NCBI GenBank assembly: GCA_015478945.1
Contig: JABUQX010027530.1
Location: 1-47,500, forward strand
Direction of reading: 5' to 3'
From: Trachelipus rathkii
Taxonomy: Eukaryota > Arthropoda > Malacostraca > Isopoda > Trachelipodidae
DNA: 47,500 bases
The translations under genes and the position numbers were made by a program. Below the pieces are notes generated by a model. That model searched no databases. It was not told the DNA's origin and saw only the letters and a program-made list of their open reading frames with translations. Below are positions 28,051 through 41,179 of the stretch, piece after piece (position 1 is the stretch's first letter; each line of letters begins with the position of its first letter).

Positions 28051-30300
28051 ACAAGAGAGCCCACGAGCAACTAGTCATAATAGCTCCTTTGATGTGTCAC
28101 CTTTGGTTTCTCTCAACCACTAATAAACTCGCATGTTCATCAAACGCTGTCAAGGCATATTCCTTTTATCTAACTCTGCATCCACAAGTTATTATCATAT
28201 ACGGTCTCCAACCGCAATTCTCCACACACACTCTAGACTACTATATTATTACCGCTAACCATCAACCATCGAACATAATCAAAATTAATTTATCACTGTA
28301 TCAACAAAAATAGATTAAAGCACAAACACATACATACAAGATCTCAATTTATTTACTCACTTTACTCTCTACTCTTCACTTCCACCAACTAAACCATAAC
28401 CATCTGTATCGAGCTGAAAGCAGTGAATACCGATAACAACATTTCTTTATTCAACTATACAATTTTCTCCTAGAACACTAATACACCCCGCCGTAATAAG
28501 GATCCATCATGAAGACATCAATTAAATTACCACCCAAAATATAATTAGATCAAATTGATAACCTCTTATATCACAAGAAACCAGTAGTTTCATTATACAT
28601 AAATAGCAATACTAACCATGAGTTTAACAAGCTTATACATAACATGTAAGACCATAGCGCTATTACAAGAACGTTAAAGTTTTCCCTTTAGTACAAACCT
28701 CCACAAGGAATCATATTAATGATGTTAGCACCAGAGAGCAACACTATATTACATAATATACTCAAACAGCAGAAACATATATACGATAAAGGCTCAACAC
28801 TATCACTACATCATCCGTTCCCCTACATTACCATCCAAATATTATATACCATCTATACTACTTTGTTTAACACTCACGTTTGACAACATTGTTTCCAAGT
28901 TGCACAAACTATCCAACCGTAGTCCAACCCATAACTCTCCAAACACCAACGCACTTGTCAACTCACATAACCTCGCCCAATAACATTTCCTCACCAATTA
29001 CTACGTAATCCTTAACGAATTGTATATTCATGAACAACCACTCCTATATAACACCCACACCTTGCCAAAAATCTCATCTACCGATATACCTCATTCCACA
29101 ACTCTCTCAATTCTGCCACACATAACTCAATATAAAAATCCATTTTCCACACCAAATTCATATTAAGTAGAGGAGTTTTTGACACCTAACACAGATCTAC
29201 TATCCATCATATTTCGCATATTATGATAAAACTCCAATCACAACACTCCGCATAGAACCACCTCAACCACATCCTATAATATTATTCTTTCGTCTCTTAT
29301 ACTCCTATTAGACAATATATGCGTAATAATCCACCCAGAAACTACACATAGCACCAATCCCTTTTTTTCAAACTTAACAACATCCACGTTCAAAGAGACT
29401 ATTACACCTCATTTATAACAATCCATTTCACCTCAATTTATTACTATACTACAATCTAAATTTATTCAACAGCCTAATATCATTACAATAACTTTTCTTA
29501 TAGATTCCTATCAGTATAAAGCACAATCATATCTAAGAAAATCCTGAGAAATTCTTGTTTTAACTAAATCATCCTTACTTTTAGTTGATTTATTACACAT
29601 AGATTTAGCGATTTCAGACCCTGTTACAATAATGAACTGTTCATTTTACATCTTACATTACTTACATCCTCTCCCCACTTTATAACACTTAAAATACATA
29701 CTTAATGATTTAATCATGCCGTCTCCTGAAAATGGAGAACTTCTGACCACCACACATTTCACACCACATCAGTTACCAGCTTCTACATAATAACTGCAAC
29801 ACAAGTTGCCTCGTGTGCGACAAATCCAAAGTTCCTGCTTCAGATCACATCAATCCACACATCTTTCGACCAAAAGAAAATAAAATAGCGGCACTGTGAT
29901 ATATTACCGTCTTAACAATCTGTCGAGAGATAGACTGATATACACCAACTATATACAATAAAATACACGAATGATATCCACTATACACCCATTTAATTCC
30001 ACATTAGGAATTAGAATTTACTATTTACATAGCCCAATCATCCAGGTTATCCATCAACCCGAGACCTAAGGTAATCTTTATACCTCCATAAGCCAAGCAA
30101 TCTTGTTAGCACACAAGAGTACATATAATCCATCTCACAAATACAAGCCACCTCCATGACTAACACACCCTCTCCGATAGAGCAATACAACTTCTCACTA
30201 AATCTCAGCCCGCGCCGATGATTACACCTCCTAGTAGCCAAGGAATAGAACCACTGCATTCTTAGATAAACCTATCCTCGTATACTCGAATGAACGCAAT
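28051..30300. other. G-depleted tract with strong strand asymmetry
   Basis: The plus strand is made almost entirely of A, C and T. Sample lines near 28,921 and 29,041 contain only three or four G per 60 bases against twenty or more C. The tract follows the GC-richer spot directly and ends gradually near 30,300-30,500. It holds one 95-codon plus-strand frame (28,026-28,313) and a 70-codon minus-strand frame, both without recognisable content. No repeat unit is visible. Confidence 0.65.
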
Positions 30301-30500
30301 GCTGAACCACAGCTTACCCTATCCAACATAAGCACAAACGCGTCTTCAATTATTACTGATCAATGACTAACGCGCAGGTTATCAGGCCAAAAGTAATTGT
30401 CCCTCCACATTTCCTATTACAATTCATAACCGCGAATCCCATAATAATCAGTACCAAAGCACTCATGCGCCAAGTTCGAATATATATTTGAAGACAATGC

Positions 30501-33500
30501 CCCTGTGTTATACATATCCTACCTTCGCGCTTCCTCCATATAAAGAATACTTACGTGCAATACCACATTGTAAAGATCCGCGAGTATATTTTTCATGAAA
30601 AAAATAACTATCATGACACCGAAAACGACTAACATATGCACTGGCGCCTGTATGGTAATAAAGCATTCAATAGAAAACCAGTAGAGGTAGCAAAGGAAGA
30701 CCGATAAATACTGCCAAGTGTAAAATATATGATACCCCATAAATAAAGTAGGCAAAGGTATGTACAGTGATAATAAAACAGCTATAGTACGGGAAGAGTC
30801 TAATTATTGAAAATATGATAGTATTTATATATAAGCCATAATAATGAGCAGAAGGTGAAAAGTGGATAAACCTAAGTAGCCCAACTATGTACATGTTAGC
30901 TGTAACAAATTATACATAATATGTAAGGTAAAAAAAACTAGAAAGGAAAACATCCAGCACAAACGAGTAAAATAAAGTCGCTAGTTGACTACCGGTATCT
31001 ATAATAATATGCAATGTTGCAAAAAAGTATACATACACAATACCAGAAGCATATCTCCAACAAGAGAAGACGGAAGAAAGCAGAAAGAACAGAAACAACA
31101 GAAAATAATAGCATGAAATCCACCAAAGATAAAGAAAAAAACAAGATATTATTTTTAATTGAAAAAAGGAAAAAGAGAAGAAATGGAGAGAATAATGATA
31201 AAAGAGACAATAATTTTAGAGACTTTTAAAGTAAATCTCTTAGCGCAAATAATTGTATAACCCCAGTATGGTGTCAAAGAAGATTTTAAGTAATTCTCTG
31301 TTAGAGAAAAGTCAAAAAACTAAGCAAAGTGAATCGTACATTAAAATACCCAAGATAAGTCCCCTTACAACAAGAATATTGAGAGAAGGCTGCCTACTCT
31401 TATAGAATGAATAACAGCTAATACCAACAATATTGACAAATTAGAGTTGACTTCTATAGACGAGGAGTAACAGAGATAGAGCCGAGAAAAGCTACACATA
31501 GCAAATGTATATCAGAGACATCACTCCATTACTTAATCCATTAAATTTTTAATAGAGATATAATGAAATAAGAAGATCTTATTAAAAACTGAGGAAAAAG
31601 GAAGGTTTAGATTATATTGATTTAGTTTATTAATGACAGAAAGTGATCAAGTTGTGAATATTGTGTAAACTGTTGTGAACTATTAAAAAAAGAAAATGTT
31701 AAAATATCATCTATCCAATCATAAATGACAAGGGTAACTTGAGGCCAACTCAAAAGAAGACCTCGAGCGAGTCGACATTCCAAATTAAACAGTTTACGTA
31801 AACCCATAACGACTCCGAGTCCGCCTCCACGTCCATAAAATGTCAGCCACCTCTACATGAGATTAACTCTCGACTTCCTGCCTACAACTGTAAACAGAAC
31901 ACTCGGTGATTCAAATCACTCACTGACGTCACAACTTCAACCCAACAATCTAAAATCAAAATAGAATTATATCTGAAACTCCGACCCGTCCATCAATACA
32001 TAGTTCCCAGAAAAGTTTCGACGTCTTTACTTCAGCTAAAATAGTACTAATACACGATTACAGAGTGTTAAAAACATTTTAAAGTTTGTTTAAGCGTGAT
32101 TTTATTCTACTATATATGCTCTAGCTTTGGATTATACTAATTAGATTTTAAAGAAAACCAAAGTTGTTAATTTACCGCATTTTCATTCCAAAAACATGCA
32201 AATCTTAGAGTAAACTCACAACAAAATAGACATAATCGTGATAATGGCGAGTCCCTACCGTAAAACTGAAGATGAAAATGATCGACAAGAAATCGACCAG
32301 ATAGCGATTTACAAAAGCAAATAAATTACCTCCAGTTTACGTAGAACAGAAAATAGCCAAATAATGGTACCATAATTATTTAAATGACAAATTGATTTAA
32401 TAAACTGATCGTATGTTACTGACTAAATTGCTCTTTTATTTTTAAAATTGAAAAAAGCACAAACAAAATGAGGTAAAAGTAAAATAATAAATTATAATGG
32501 AATGAAATAAATAAATATTGAATAATCTATTCGAAATAAATTATAATATGATAAAAATAATAATTAGATTAAATACATATAGGTCAATTGGCATAAGAAT
32601 AAATAAACTCAAATGTGAAATCATCATTAATAATCGAAAAATAATGAACAAAAGTCACTATAAGTAATGCACTATCTTAGAGGCATTCAAGAAATCACCA
32701 GCCATATAGCAATTGTTATAATTAGATAGTTTATATAGCCCCGAAATTTATTACCCCAACTCTATGAAAAATATAATTGATTGTTGTAAGTAACGAATCA
32801 TACGTAATTACCTATTAAAATTAATAAATATCATAAAATAAAAATTATCTGAGCAAGAGAATTATAAAATTGATTAGCTTTACAATAAGAGTGAATTAAA
32901 GAAATTACACACAAACGCGCCTTTTCGGTCATATAATTACTTATGAGACAAAATTTCAAGAAGCCATTATTCCGATTCCATAAACTAGCTAATGTCTATT
33001 TAATTTATGATTATATAATCGATTAACAATGTAACTAAGAATAATCCTAGAATATATTTTACTAGTTCAAAAAGACCACAATATTAATTAAATTATATAT
33101 ATATATTACGTGTGTTTGCGTATTTATGATAAGTCTATTGAAAGATAAATTAAATGTACTGTGAAGCAATAATTATATTCTCCCAGGATTTAAAAATCTT
33201 ATTTCGATTCGACCCCGTTGATATACTCCATAGTTAAGTATTTAGAGAATTAACCCAATATTACAGTAAATAGGTGTTCAATAGAGGACCATGCCATCTT
33301 ATTGAAAATATTCAAAGAGTCGTTTGAAATGATATATCGGATTCGTAGATATTTCTCTTCCTGTCCAACAGTCAAAATTATTCAATCGAAATAAATACAC
33401 CGAAATTTAATTTCGTCAAACGTACAGTCAGATCTTATTGATAATCAAAGTCTACACATCCCACAGGAATGTCCGTACAAAAGTAAATCCAGCATAATTT

Positions 33501-33989
33501 ATCTAAAGTTTGAAAGCGTTCAAAATTTCTCCAATGAAACGAGCCAAAAAACTTCACGTACACCAATATATAGGACTTTCTTCTTCTTAAAAATCCCCCT
33601 GTCACAATATGTATCATTAGCCGAAGTTGAATCAACACTTTTGATAGTGTCCAAGAAGATTACTTAAAATTAGCTGCCTCTCGTACATCAAACACTGCCC
33701 ACTAGTATAAGTTTTACCACATAAAAAAAGTGTTAAAAGGGTGTTTATATAATAACTGTAATAGACTAAAAAATATAGTCATATTTTAATTAATAAAGAT
33801 ATTAAATCATTATAAAAACTCATAACTGCTTTACAAAGCCGATCCTTAGAGGTATGGTTGAAAGGAAACTGAATTTAATTTAAAGATTTTACTTACATTT
33901 ACCAATACGTAACAGGTATTATATACAGTTACAAGTATATGAATAATTATTATTCTTTAAAAATTCTACGCGCATTATATCCTAAGCTT
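30501..33989. other. Gene-free A-rich stretch, C-poor in parts
   Basis: The strand composition is reversed relative to the previous tract. The plus strand becomes A/G-rich around 31,040-31,240 and is C-poor around 32,440-32,640. Overlapping short frames at 30,519-31,229 on both strands are compositional. A purine-rich stretch at 31,060-31,230 encodes only Lys/Glu/Arg/Asn-rich low complexity. There is a short (TA)n at about 33,095. No genes or RNAs were recognised. Confidence 0.5.
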
Positions 33990-34385
33990 TGTCAAACAAT
34001 ATATATACATATAATAGCTCAAGAAAAAAAATATAATTACTTACAATATGACAATAAATAATAATAACACATAAAAAGAAATCTCCAAATATATAAATAA
34101 ATATCCTCTGAGAATAAAATAATAATACGCATAATAATAAAATAAGACCATAAGATAGCATAAATATTAATAAATATAATAATATAATATGATGATTTTA
34201 AATAAAATAATGTCATAAATAAATTAATTGAATGATAATAAAGAATAACAAAAAAGAAAACTATAATAATATAAAATAGATAATAAAATATAATTAATAT
34301 AATTTAATAAATCAATAAATTATTATCAACATCTAAAATAAATAAATAAATAATATAATTATAATAATAACTAAAATAAATGTAA
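33990..34385. repeat. AAT/TAAA low-complexity tract
   Basis: The sequence is almost pure A and T with irregular AAT, TAA and AAAT units, for example AATAAATAAATAAATAA near 34,340. It is bounded sharply on the right by a C-richer island at 34,395. Confidence 0.75.
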
Positions 34386-34394
34386 ATAGTTCCT

Positions 34395-34640
34395 ATATTA
34401 TTACGACACTCCCACATCTAATACCCGAGCACTAACCGGACAATATCATTCACCTTAGCCACCACGGAGAGTTCGAACACTCCGACTCCAACTCCACATT
34501 CTCTACGAAACTTACGCAAAGAATTTCGACTACCTCATTCTCACTGACCCGGATTAAATATACTGCCAATTTAAACACATCCACAATCTCTCACTCGTAT
34601 GACTAACTGCGCAGAAAAGCATCCTGCTAACAACTCCACT
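34395..34640. other. C-rich, G-poor island in AT-only surroundings
   Basis: About 245 bases of balanced A/C/T composition with clear C-runs sit between two extremely AT-rich stretches. It contains a near-perfect 18-bp palindrome, GGAGAGTTCGAACACTCC, at 34,466-34,483. GTTCGAA inside it resembles the TpsiC/B-box core of tRNA-type promoters, but I cannot place an A-box at proper spacing. It may be a degraded insertion, and no ends or target duplications can be seen. Confidence 0.5.
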
Positions 34641-35867
34641 TCGTATCGAGTCTTATATATGTTATCTGTGTAAAATTTGAGCAGAGTATTTTGTCAAATA
34701 CTTATAACACCCTAATTCACAAACACCTACCAAGTCTTTAATATACAAAAGCAACATATTACAGACTAAGAAATATATATTTCCTCTCAATATCTTATTA
34801 TTAAAATTATTCATAAAACTCATTTAATACACTAATAAATTATTATTATATTATAAAATACTATATTACCATTTAAAATATATTATTTACTTTAAATTAC
34901 TAACATAGACAAAATACATATTTATCCATAAATTCATAAAAAATTACCTATTGAAACTCATATTTTAAATAATATTTACCAGAATACATATTAGTCATAT
35001 ATTTATTATATATTGGTACATATTATAAATTATCGAGAAATCGTAAGGACAATAATATAAATAAACTAATTAAAAGTAAATAAATCAAATAATAAAACAT
35101 ATCTACTTCCTATAAACATTATAACTATAATAAAACATAAATATTTATAAATCACATTAAAAACTCTATTGGGATAGCAATAATAAAACTAATATATAAA
35201 ATCTGAATATCTCTCTCTATGTTTTAATATTACAGTGACGATGCATTTAAACAAGGACTTTTTCAAATGTGAAATACGTAAAACCAATATATAACCAATA
35301 TATAAATTATAGGAGTAATAATTTCAGTATTAATTAATTTGTTTATTTACTCACAGTTATAATATTAAAAAAATTAAACAATATAATATTAGACGTAAGC
35401 TTTAACATTATAATAATAAATATATGTTATATAGTATAATACATATATTCACATAATTAATAAATATTTAAATATAATATACAAAATATAAATTCATTAA
35501 AATAACTCCACTTATAAACCTAATAAACTATAATAATATAATTCTTTATTATTTATTAACTATTTAAAACATCCTAATTAACCTATTTTATTATTTATTA
35601 TCTAAATACTTCTGATTTGTCTATGAATTGCTTAATCGATGAATGGTGTTTCCCCTATATACAAAAAAAAAATTAAAAAATTTGAAATAATAACTTACTT
35701 GAATAGGAAGCTCTTTAAATATATCTAATTAATATTACATAACTTGAATTTGACGCAAATAATATTTAATGATTATAAATAATTACCTTGAATATGAAGG
35801 TCTATAAAAAACTAATTAGAAAGAGAGTAGATAAGTAAATATATTTCATTATTCTATTATAAAAATA
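34641..35867. other. Gene-free, extremely AT-rich
   Basis: There is only A/T-rich text with scattered TATATA and AATAAT. A small direct duplication ACCAATATATA occurs twice near 35,283-35,305. I see nothing else. Confidence 0.55.
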
Positions 35868-36035
35868 AATGAGGACAGAGATGCAAAATGAAAAGAGAGT
35901 GACAGAGTCTCTGTATCGTGATCTTTAAAGAGATATGCGAAGTACACAGAAGCGGACACTTATAGAGATATCGATTGCAAATCGAACATGAAGAAGCGTA
36001 TCTCTTAGCTCTTAAACTAAGAGTTCGAATTTAAA
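35868..36035. other. Structured island with three perfect hairpins
   Basis: A sharply bounded stretch of more balanced base composition contains three perfect inverted repeats in 122 bases. These are ACAGAG-T-CTCTGT (35,902-35,914), TCGATT-GCA-AATCGA (35,971-35,985) and CTCTTAG-CTCTTAAA-CTAAGAG (36,002-36,023). The last is followed immediately by TTCGAAT, a tRNA T-loop-like heptamer. A full tRNA cloverleaf cannot be built because no acceptor stem or D arm pairs at the right distance. It could be a decayed tRNA-like element, a structured RNA or chance. The surroundings are almost pure A/T. Confidence 0.4.
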
Positions 36036-38372
36036 AATACCAAATAATTTTTCATTAAGGTGATTGCTGTAGATATATAATATATTTCAAACTTAAAATA
36101 CATTACTTACCTTTATATTTAAATCACATCAACACATTTTATGTAAGTTGCCATAAATTAATAACAATATTTACTTAATTTTAAATAGTATTAAATTTAT
36201 TTTTATATAAATAAATATTTAAGAAAAATTATAACCTATATCTCATGTATCATATATATAAAAACAATTAAAATTTCATTATATAAATAATACACTATTT
36301 AAGAAAAACAAAAACTATTAATGCATAATCTCTTTTTTGCATAAGATGTCAATCAATAAAACATATTATTCATATTAGTAGAACTTGCTTTAAAACCATA
36401 AATATTATATTAAAATTACCAAATAATCAACTCATTAATAATTTTAAGAATAATATCTACTATACTAAATATAGCAAATTTATTAAGGAAATTAAACTCG
36501 GTGGACTAATTATTTTAATTAATAATATTGATAAACTGTTTAATATAAATAGTAATAAAATTTTAAATAATAACAAATATTTTAATAATTTCATATTTTA
36601 AATCCCTAGCAATTTCAATTAGATCTAAGGCAGCTATGAATAAAAGTCTCTGGTCTTATCTGGGAATATTAATACCGTTCCTAAATTAAACACTTATTAT
36701 GATGTTTACAATATTATACTATATTTCAACTATTATTCTAAACATATAGTAATCAATGACTTCAATTTGTAAATATTAATCGTAAATGAAGCAAATGTAA
36801 ATATTGTATAAAAATATTGTTATATGGACAATTTCAAAATTGTTCTTAAATAGCTGAATAAAAGCAAAACAATTTATAGCATATGTGTTATAATAATGTT
36901 ATGTAAATTTCTATGCCTTTATGAAATTATTATATAGATAGAAAAAAAAAGAAAATCATAGAAAATAATAAATACTACATATATTATAAATCACTGAAAA
37001 TAACAGGATAAATAAATTATCTTACGCTCACGTTTAAAATTCATTGATACAATATATTACAATAACACTAGTATTAGTTATTCAAAATCGTAATAAATTC
37101 GATCTGTTGTAGCGTAGCGTTGATGTCTAATGACTCATAATAATTTTCAAATTTAGTTTATAAAAATTGAGAACAACCTACTTTATAAATTACTTTCTAA
37201 ATATATATATTGTAAAATTAGATTCGATTAAAATAAATACGTAAATTGAACATTATAAATAATTATTTGAAACTAATGTGAGCACAACAACTTATATATA
37301 AGAATGTAATAGAAAAACACAAATTAAATTGTAAGCAAACATAATTAATAACATACCTCTAAAAAAAACTAATTAAATATATCGCTATCAGTTTCTGTTT
37401 GAATAGTTACATTTCAAAGAACATATATTGAGCAATAAGCTAGTAATAAAGACCTATGAAAAACGCAATTAAAATTATATACCAAATATATATGCAAAGT
37501 GTTAAAATTTAAATAAAGCTGATACTTTTAATGTTGACGAAAGTTAATATGTAAATTGTAATAAATAAATATCCTATTATTACGAATAGAGAATATATTA
37601 TAAGTTATAAAATATCAGTATTTAACTAACAGATAAATAATAATATAGGTTAGAAAAACAAGATGTAAATGCATTGAATATAAAAATATCAATGATAAAC
37701 ACCAAAACTATGAAAATATTCGAATGGGGATTTATAATAAGTACAGTCTATATACATATTTCGAATATACGAAAAAGCTCTACCAAACTATGTCAATATG
37801 AAATAGTACCAAATATAAGTTATTCAAAATGGATAAAGAGTAATAAATAAGACTAAATGTTTCATATGATCATTATATTTAAAGGTAAATATAAATTTTC
37901 ACAGGAAATTAAAGTTTTAGGAAATAATCATAGGGGCATAATACTAAGTTATAATATATATGTACTAATAGATGTAATAAAAAAAGTATAGCAATAATAA
38001 GTCATAAAAATAACTCAATGTAAACTAACCGAAACAAGATAAATCGCGTTAGGCTGCGGTATATAGAATGGAGCATAGGAATAACAATCCAGGTACTAAA
38101 TTTGGGAGTTAGGCAATTACTTATAAGTCCCAGTAAATAATACTACTCAATAAGGTTATAAAGTCCCAATAGAATATACATAAAGTAGTGAAAAGTATGA
38201 GTAATAAAATATCTATAGCTAAGAGAAGCAAATATGTAGTAATATTAACAATGTGAAATAAATCTAATATGAAAAATAGGAAATATTTGTTAACAATAAT
38301 ATAAATTAATTAAATAAAATAAACTACATAAGGAAGCGAATTTAAGCGTTATTAATTACCAAAATCATAAAA
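36036..38372. other. Gene-free, AT-rich
   Basis: No gene, RNA or repeat family was recognised. The composition is A-rich with scattered ATATAT tracts and every frame is closed quickly by TAA or TAG. Confidence 0.55.
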
Positions 38373-38382
38373 ATAATATATA

Positions 38383-38421
<39 letters not shown>

Positions 38422-38474
38422 TATATATATATATATTATTATATTATATATATATATATAATATATAATGATAT

Positions 38475-38506
<32 letters not shown>

Positions 38507-38507
38507 G

Positions 38508-38546
<39 letters not shown>

Positions 38547-38587
38547 ATATATTATATATATATATATAATATATTATATATATATAC
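38373..38587. repeat. (TA)n microsatellite
   Basis: About 215 bases of TA dinucleotides are interrupted by TTA, TAAT and two ATAC units. It is self-complementary and likely to form hairpins. Exact length is unreliable because such tracts are hard to sequence. Confidence 0.93.
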
Positions 38588-38598
38588 AGACGGTGTAA

Positions 38599-38712
38599 AA
38601 AAAAAAAAAATAAAAGTTAACGCCGTTAATCTTAAATCGTTAACAAAAAAAATTAACGACGTTAATCATTAAAGCGTTTTATCGTTAAGAATGTAACGGA
38701 AAGTTAACGATA
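38599..38712. repeat. TTAACG-palindrome segment next to (TA)n
   Basis: After a short poly(A), the motif TTAACG/CGTTAA recurs in both orientations: TTAACGCCGTTAA (38,617-38,629), TCGTTAAC (38,638-38,645), ATTAACGACGTTAAT (38,652-38,666), ATCGTTAAG (about 38,681) and AGTTAACGAT (about 38,702). It ends in GAAGG...CCTTC, which can form a short stem. It reads as a degenerate TTAACG microsatellite or a cluster of short palindromes. It could be the end of a mobile element, but I cannot find a second end. Confidence 0.6.
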
Positions 38713-41179
38713 GAAGGGTGGAGCCGGAGACCTTCCAAAATATGAGAATAGTAATGATAACTTGTCATTGGCTTTATTATGGTTGCAATATTCTAATTAT
38801 TTTTAATTTTCAAAAGTTCGATATAATCCTGGTCTTAAATAATTCAGTTCATAATAAAAACACTTAATTATAGTATGCAGCGCTGAATATAAAGAGTTTG
38901 TTATTAATAGATAGATACTAAAATACAAACAGAGTTACCGAAATGCAGCATTAATGAAGAATGCATCTATTAATACATGGATATAATAATATCAGGACTA
39001 GGAATACCTAGTATCAGAGTCGGAATATGTACGAATCGATAATATATATGATAATCATAAAATTATTATATGATTAGAAAAAACTTATTGCACAACTACA
39101 GATGGGTCAAATCGAATATATAATATAACTCGTTATCCACAACATTATTAATAATGAAAACATTTATTACAAAGGAAATTTAATGAAAAAAATAGCAACT
39201 TTAAAGGTGATAACAAAAGTGTAATTGTGGAGATAAAAAGTGAAAAATAAACCAACGGAGAACAACTCTGATAAAATCCTATTACATAGTCTTGAACAAT
39301 TTAATTTCCCTTTTACAAGAATTAATTTGTCAATTAAGTAGTTTCCACATTAAATATTCGGAATAATAGAATTTGATTTGTTTAATAATCAATTTGCAAG
39401 TAAAATACACCTAATATATACAATAAGTATACAAAGCTCTTGCCCCGGCTCTAAAAGCCCCCAATAAGATACAATATTGCTTATCAGGACGGGTTCTAAA
39501 TTAAATAAAACTCTTTTAAGATAATATGACCCCTCAGACATTAAACTATTGTGCCGACCATTGTTTCTAACCCTAGGTTGCCAAATTATGAGAAAAACTA
39601 CACTTTATTAAAGTTTTAAAATATTTAGAATAAAAAGTAAAAAAATATATTTTATGTGTAAAAATAATCAGGATAACCAACATATGCAAATGATCTAAGT
39701 TAGAAAGAGGTACACATATTTGCATCTACGGGCTGAGTCTCCAACTGAATATGAAAATTCAGCACACCGGCCGACCATTTAACCAAAAGAAAGGTAAAAT
39801 AATAAAATTAGCTGTAGAAAAAACGCCTATAGTTATCAGAACCGCAAATATATTACCTATATAATAAAAGCGCTACAAGGCGCCTGTGAGACATTTCTCT
39901 TCTTACCGATACGTAAAACAACAGTCGTTGTTTCAGAGCAGTTTATACTCCCTCGTGAACGAGTCTGACTACTTCAAGTGCATATTGGTATTCTTCAAAG
40001 CGCCAAATGAAAGTTAGAATATATAAAGTCAGGAGTATCGCGAAGATTGTTCGAAATTATTGTTTCATTACTCAAACTATAAGCGGAAATTTATTAATGC
40101 GAAATGATACATTCAAACTTGGAAAGGTAGAAAACATAACGAGGAAGACAACTTGAAGTAAATAATATGTATATAAGAAGATAGTAGGAAATACAGTATA
40201 GTTGTTAGATACTGTCGACCCAAAACACTTCTCATATTGAGGAGACATGACGACTCGAAACAGAGTTATATACATAGCAACCGCCCCTCAGTGTTTTGGA
40301 TTAATTCAGCAAGAATTAAGATAAGAGGCAAATTCTGTGATATTTTCATTTCTCTGTAAAAAAAAACATGCCGATGCCAAAAAATGTTTCAGAACAATTG
40401 TCATATCCATTTTCAAACTCGAAATTTACATAGATAAAATATTACTTATGTATCTATTGACTCAGGGACTTTTGTTGAATGTGAAAAGGGAAATAATATA
40501 TATCTGTAGTTTTTGATTCCATAGTAATACATTTAAGGAAAACAAACAATAGACCCAATATTTAAAAAAATATTTTGAGCTAAATCGAGAGAATATTTTT
40601 TTTAGAAATAAGGATTTTTAATACTGACATTTAAGTAAAAAAGAAAAAATTAACTTCAATGGAGAAAAAAAAACAAAATGAAAATAGCACGGCTAGTCTC
40701 CGCCCTGGTATGATAAAACCACTCAGAGGCACTTTGATGTTATCAGATAAGCTCAGCGAAAAGAGTTATCAATAGATCGATTACTTTACAAAGCTCTCCT
40801 TAAAAAAAAAATCAAGCTAGAGAAAACTCCATTAGTTAATGTAAGATAGGAAAATATGAAATATTGTTTCTCATAAAATTAATCTTTTAAGTATAAATAA
40901 TTATCCAGTGTTAATAATATAAATAACGGGCGAGACCATAACATACCTTTATAGAAATTTTGAGCTTAGGATGAATTTATAGAGATACTACTCGAGAGAA
41001 GGCACACCAAATTATAAAGAAAGAATTACTGCAAAAAAATATTATTTAATAATGTCGTACATAAATTGAACAGAAACATAATCACCCTAAATTGAATGCA
41101 GGTATATTTGATGGCCATAACAAGTATAGATGAAATTAATGATGAAGAGGGATGCAAGTAAACAAAAGATTAAATTATC
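38713..41179. other. Gene-free, AT-rich
   Basis: No genes or repeats were recognised. Composition is slightly more balanced at 39,420-39,620 and 40,680-40,760. One 67-codon minus-strand frame (40,072-40,275) has no recognisable content. Confidence 0.5.

Noticed and set aside
30519..31229. Stack of overlapping frames on both strands
   Set aside because: Six frames of 62-78 codons cover the same DNA. The plus-strand one is Lys/Glu/Arg low complexity and the minus-strand ones are its pyrimidine mirror.
36002..36030. Functional tRNA gene (Leu-like anticodon hairpin followed by TTCGAAT)
   Set aside because: The loop has eight bases, no D arm or acceptor stem pairs at the correct distance, and the T-stem does not pair.
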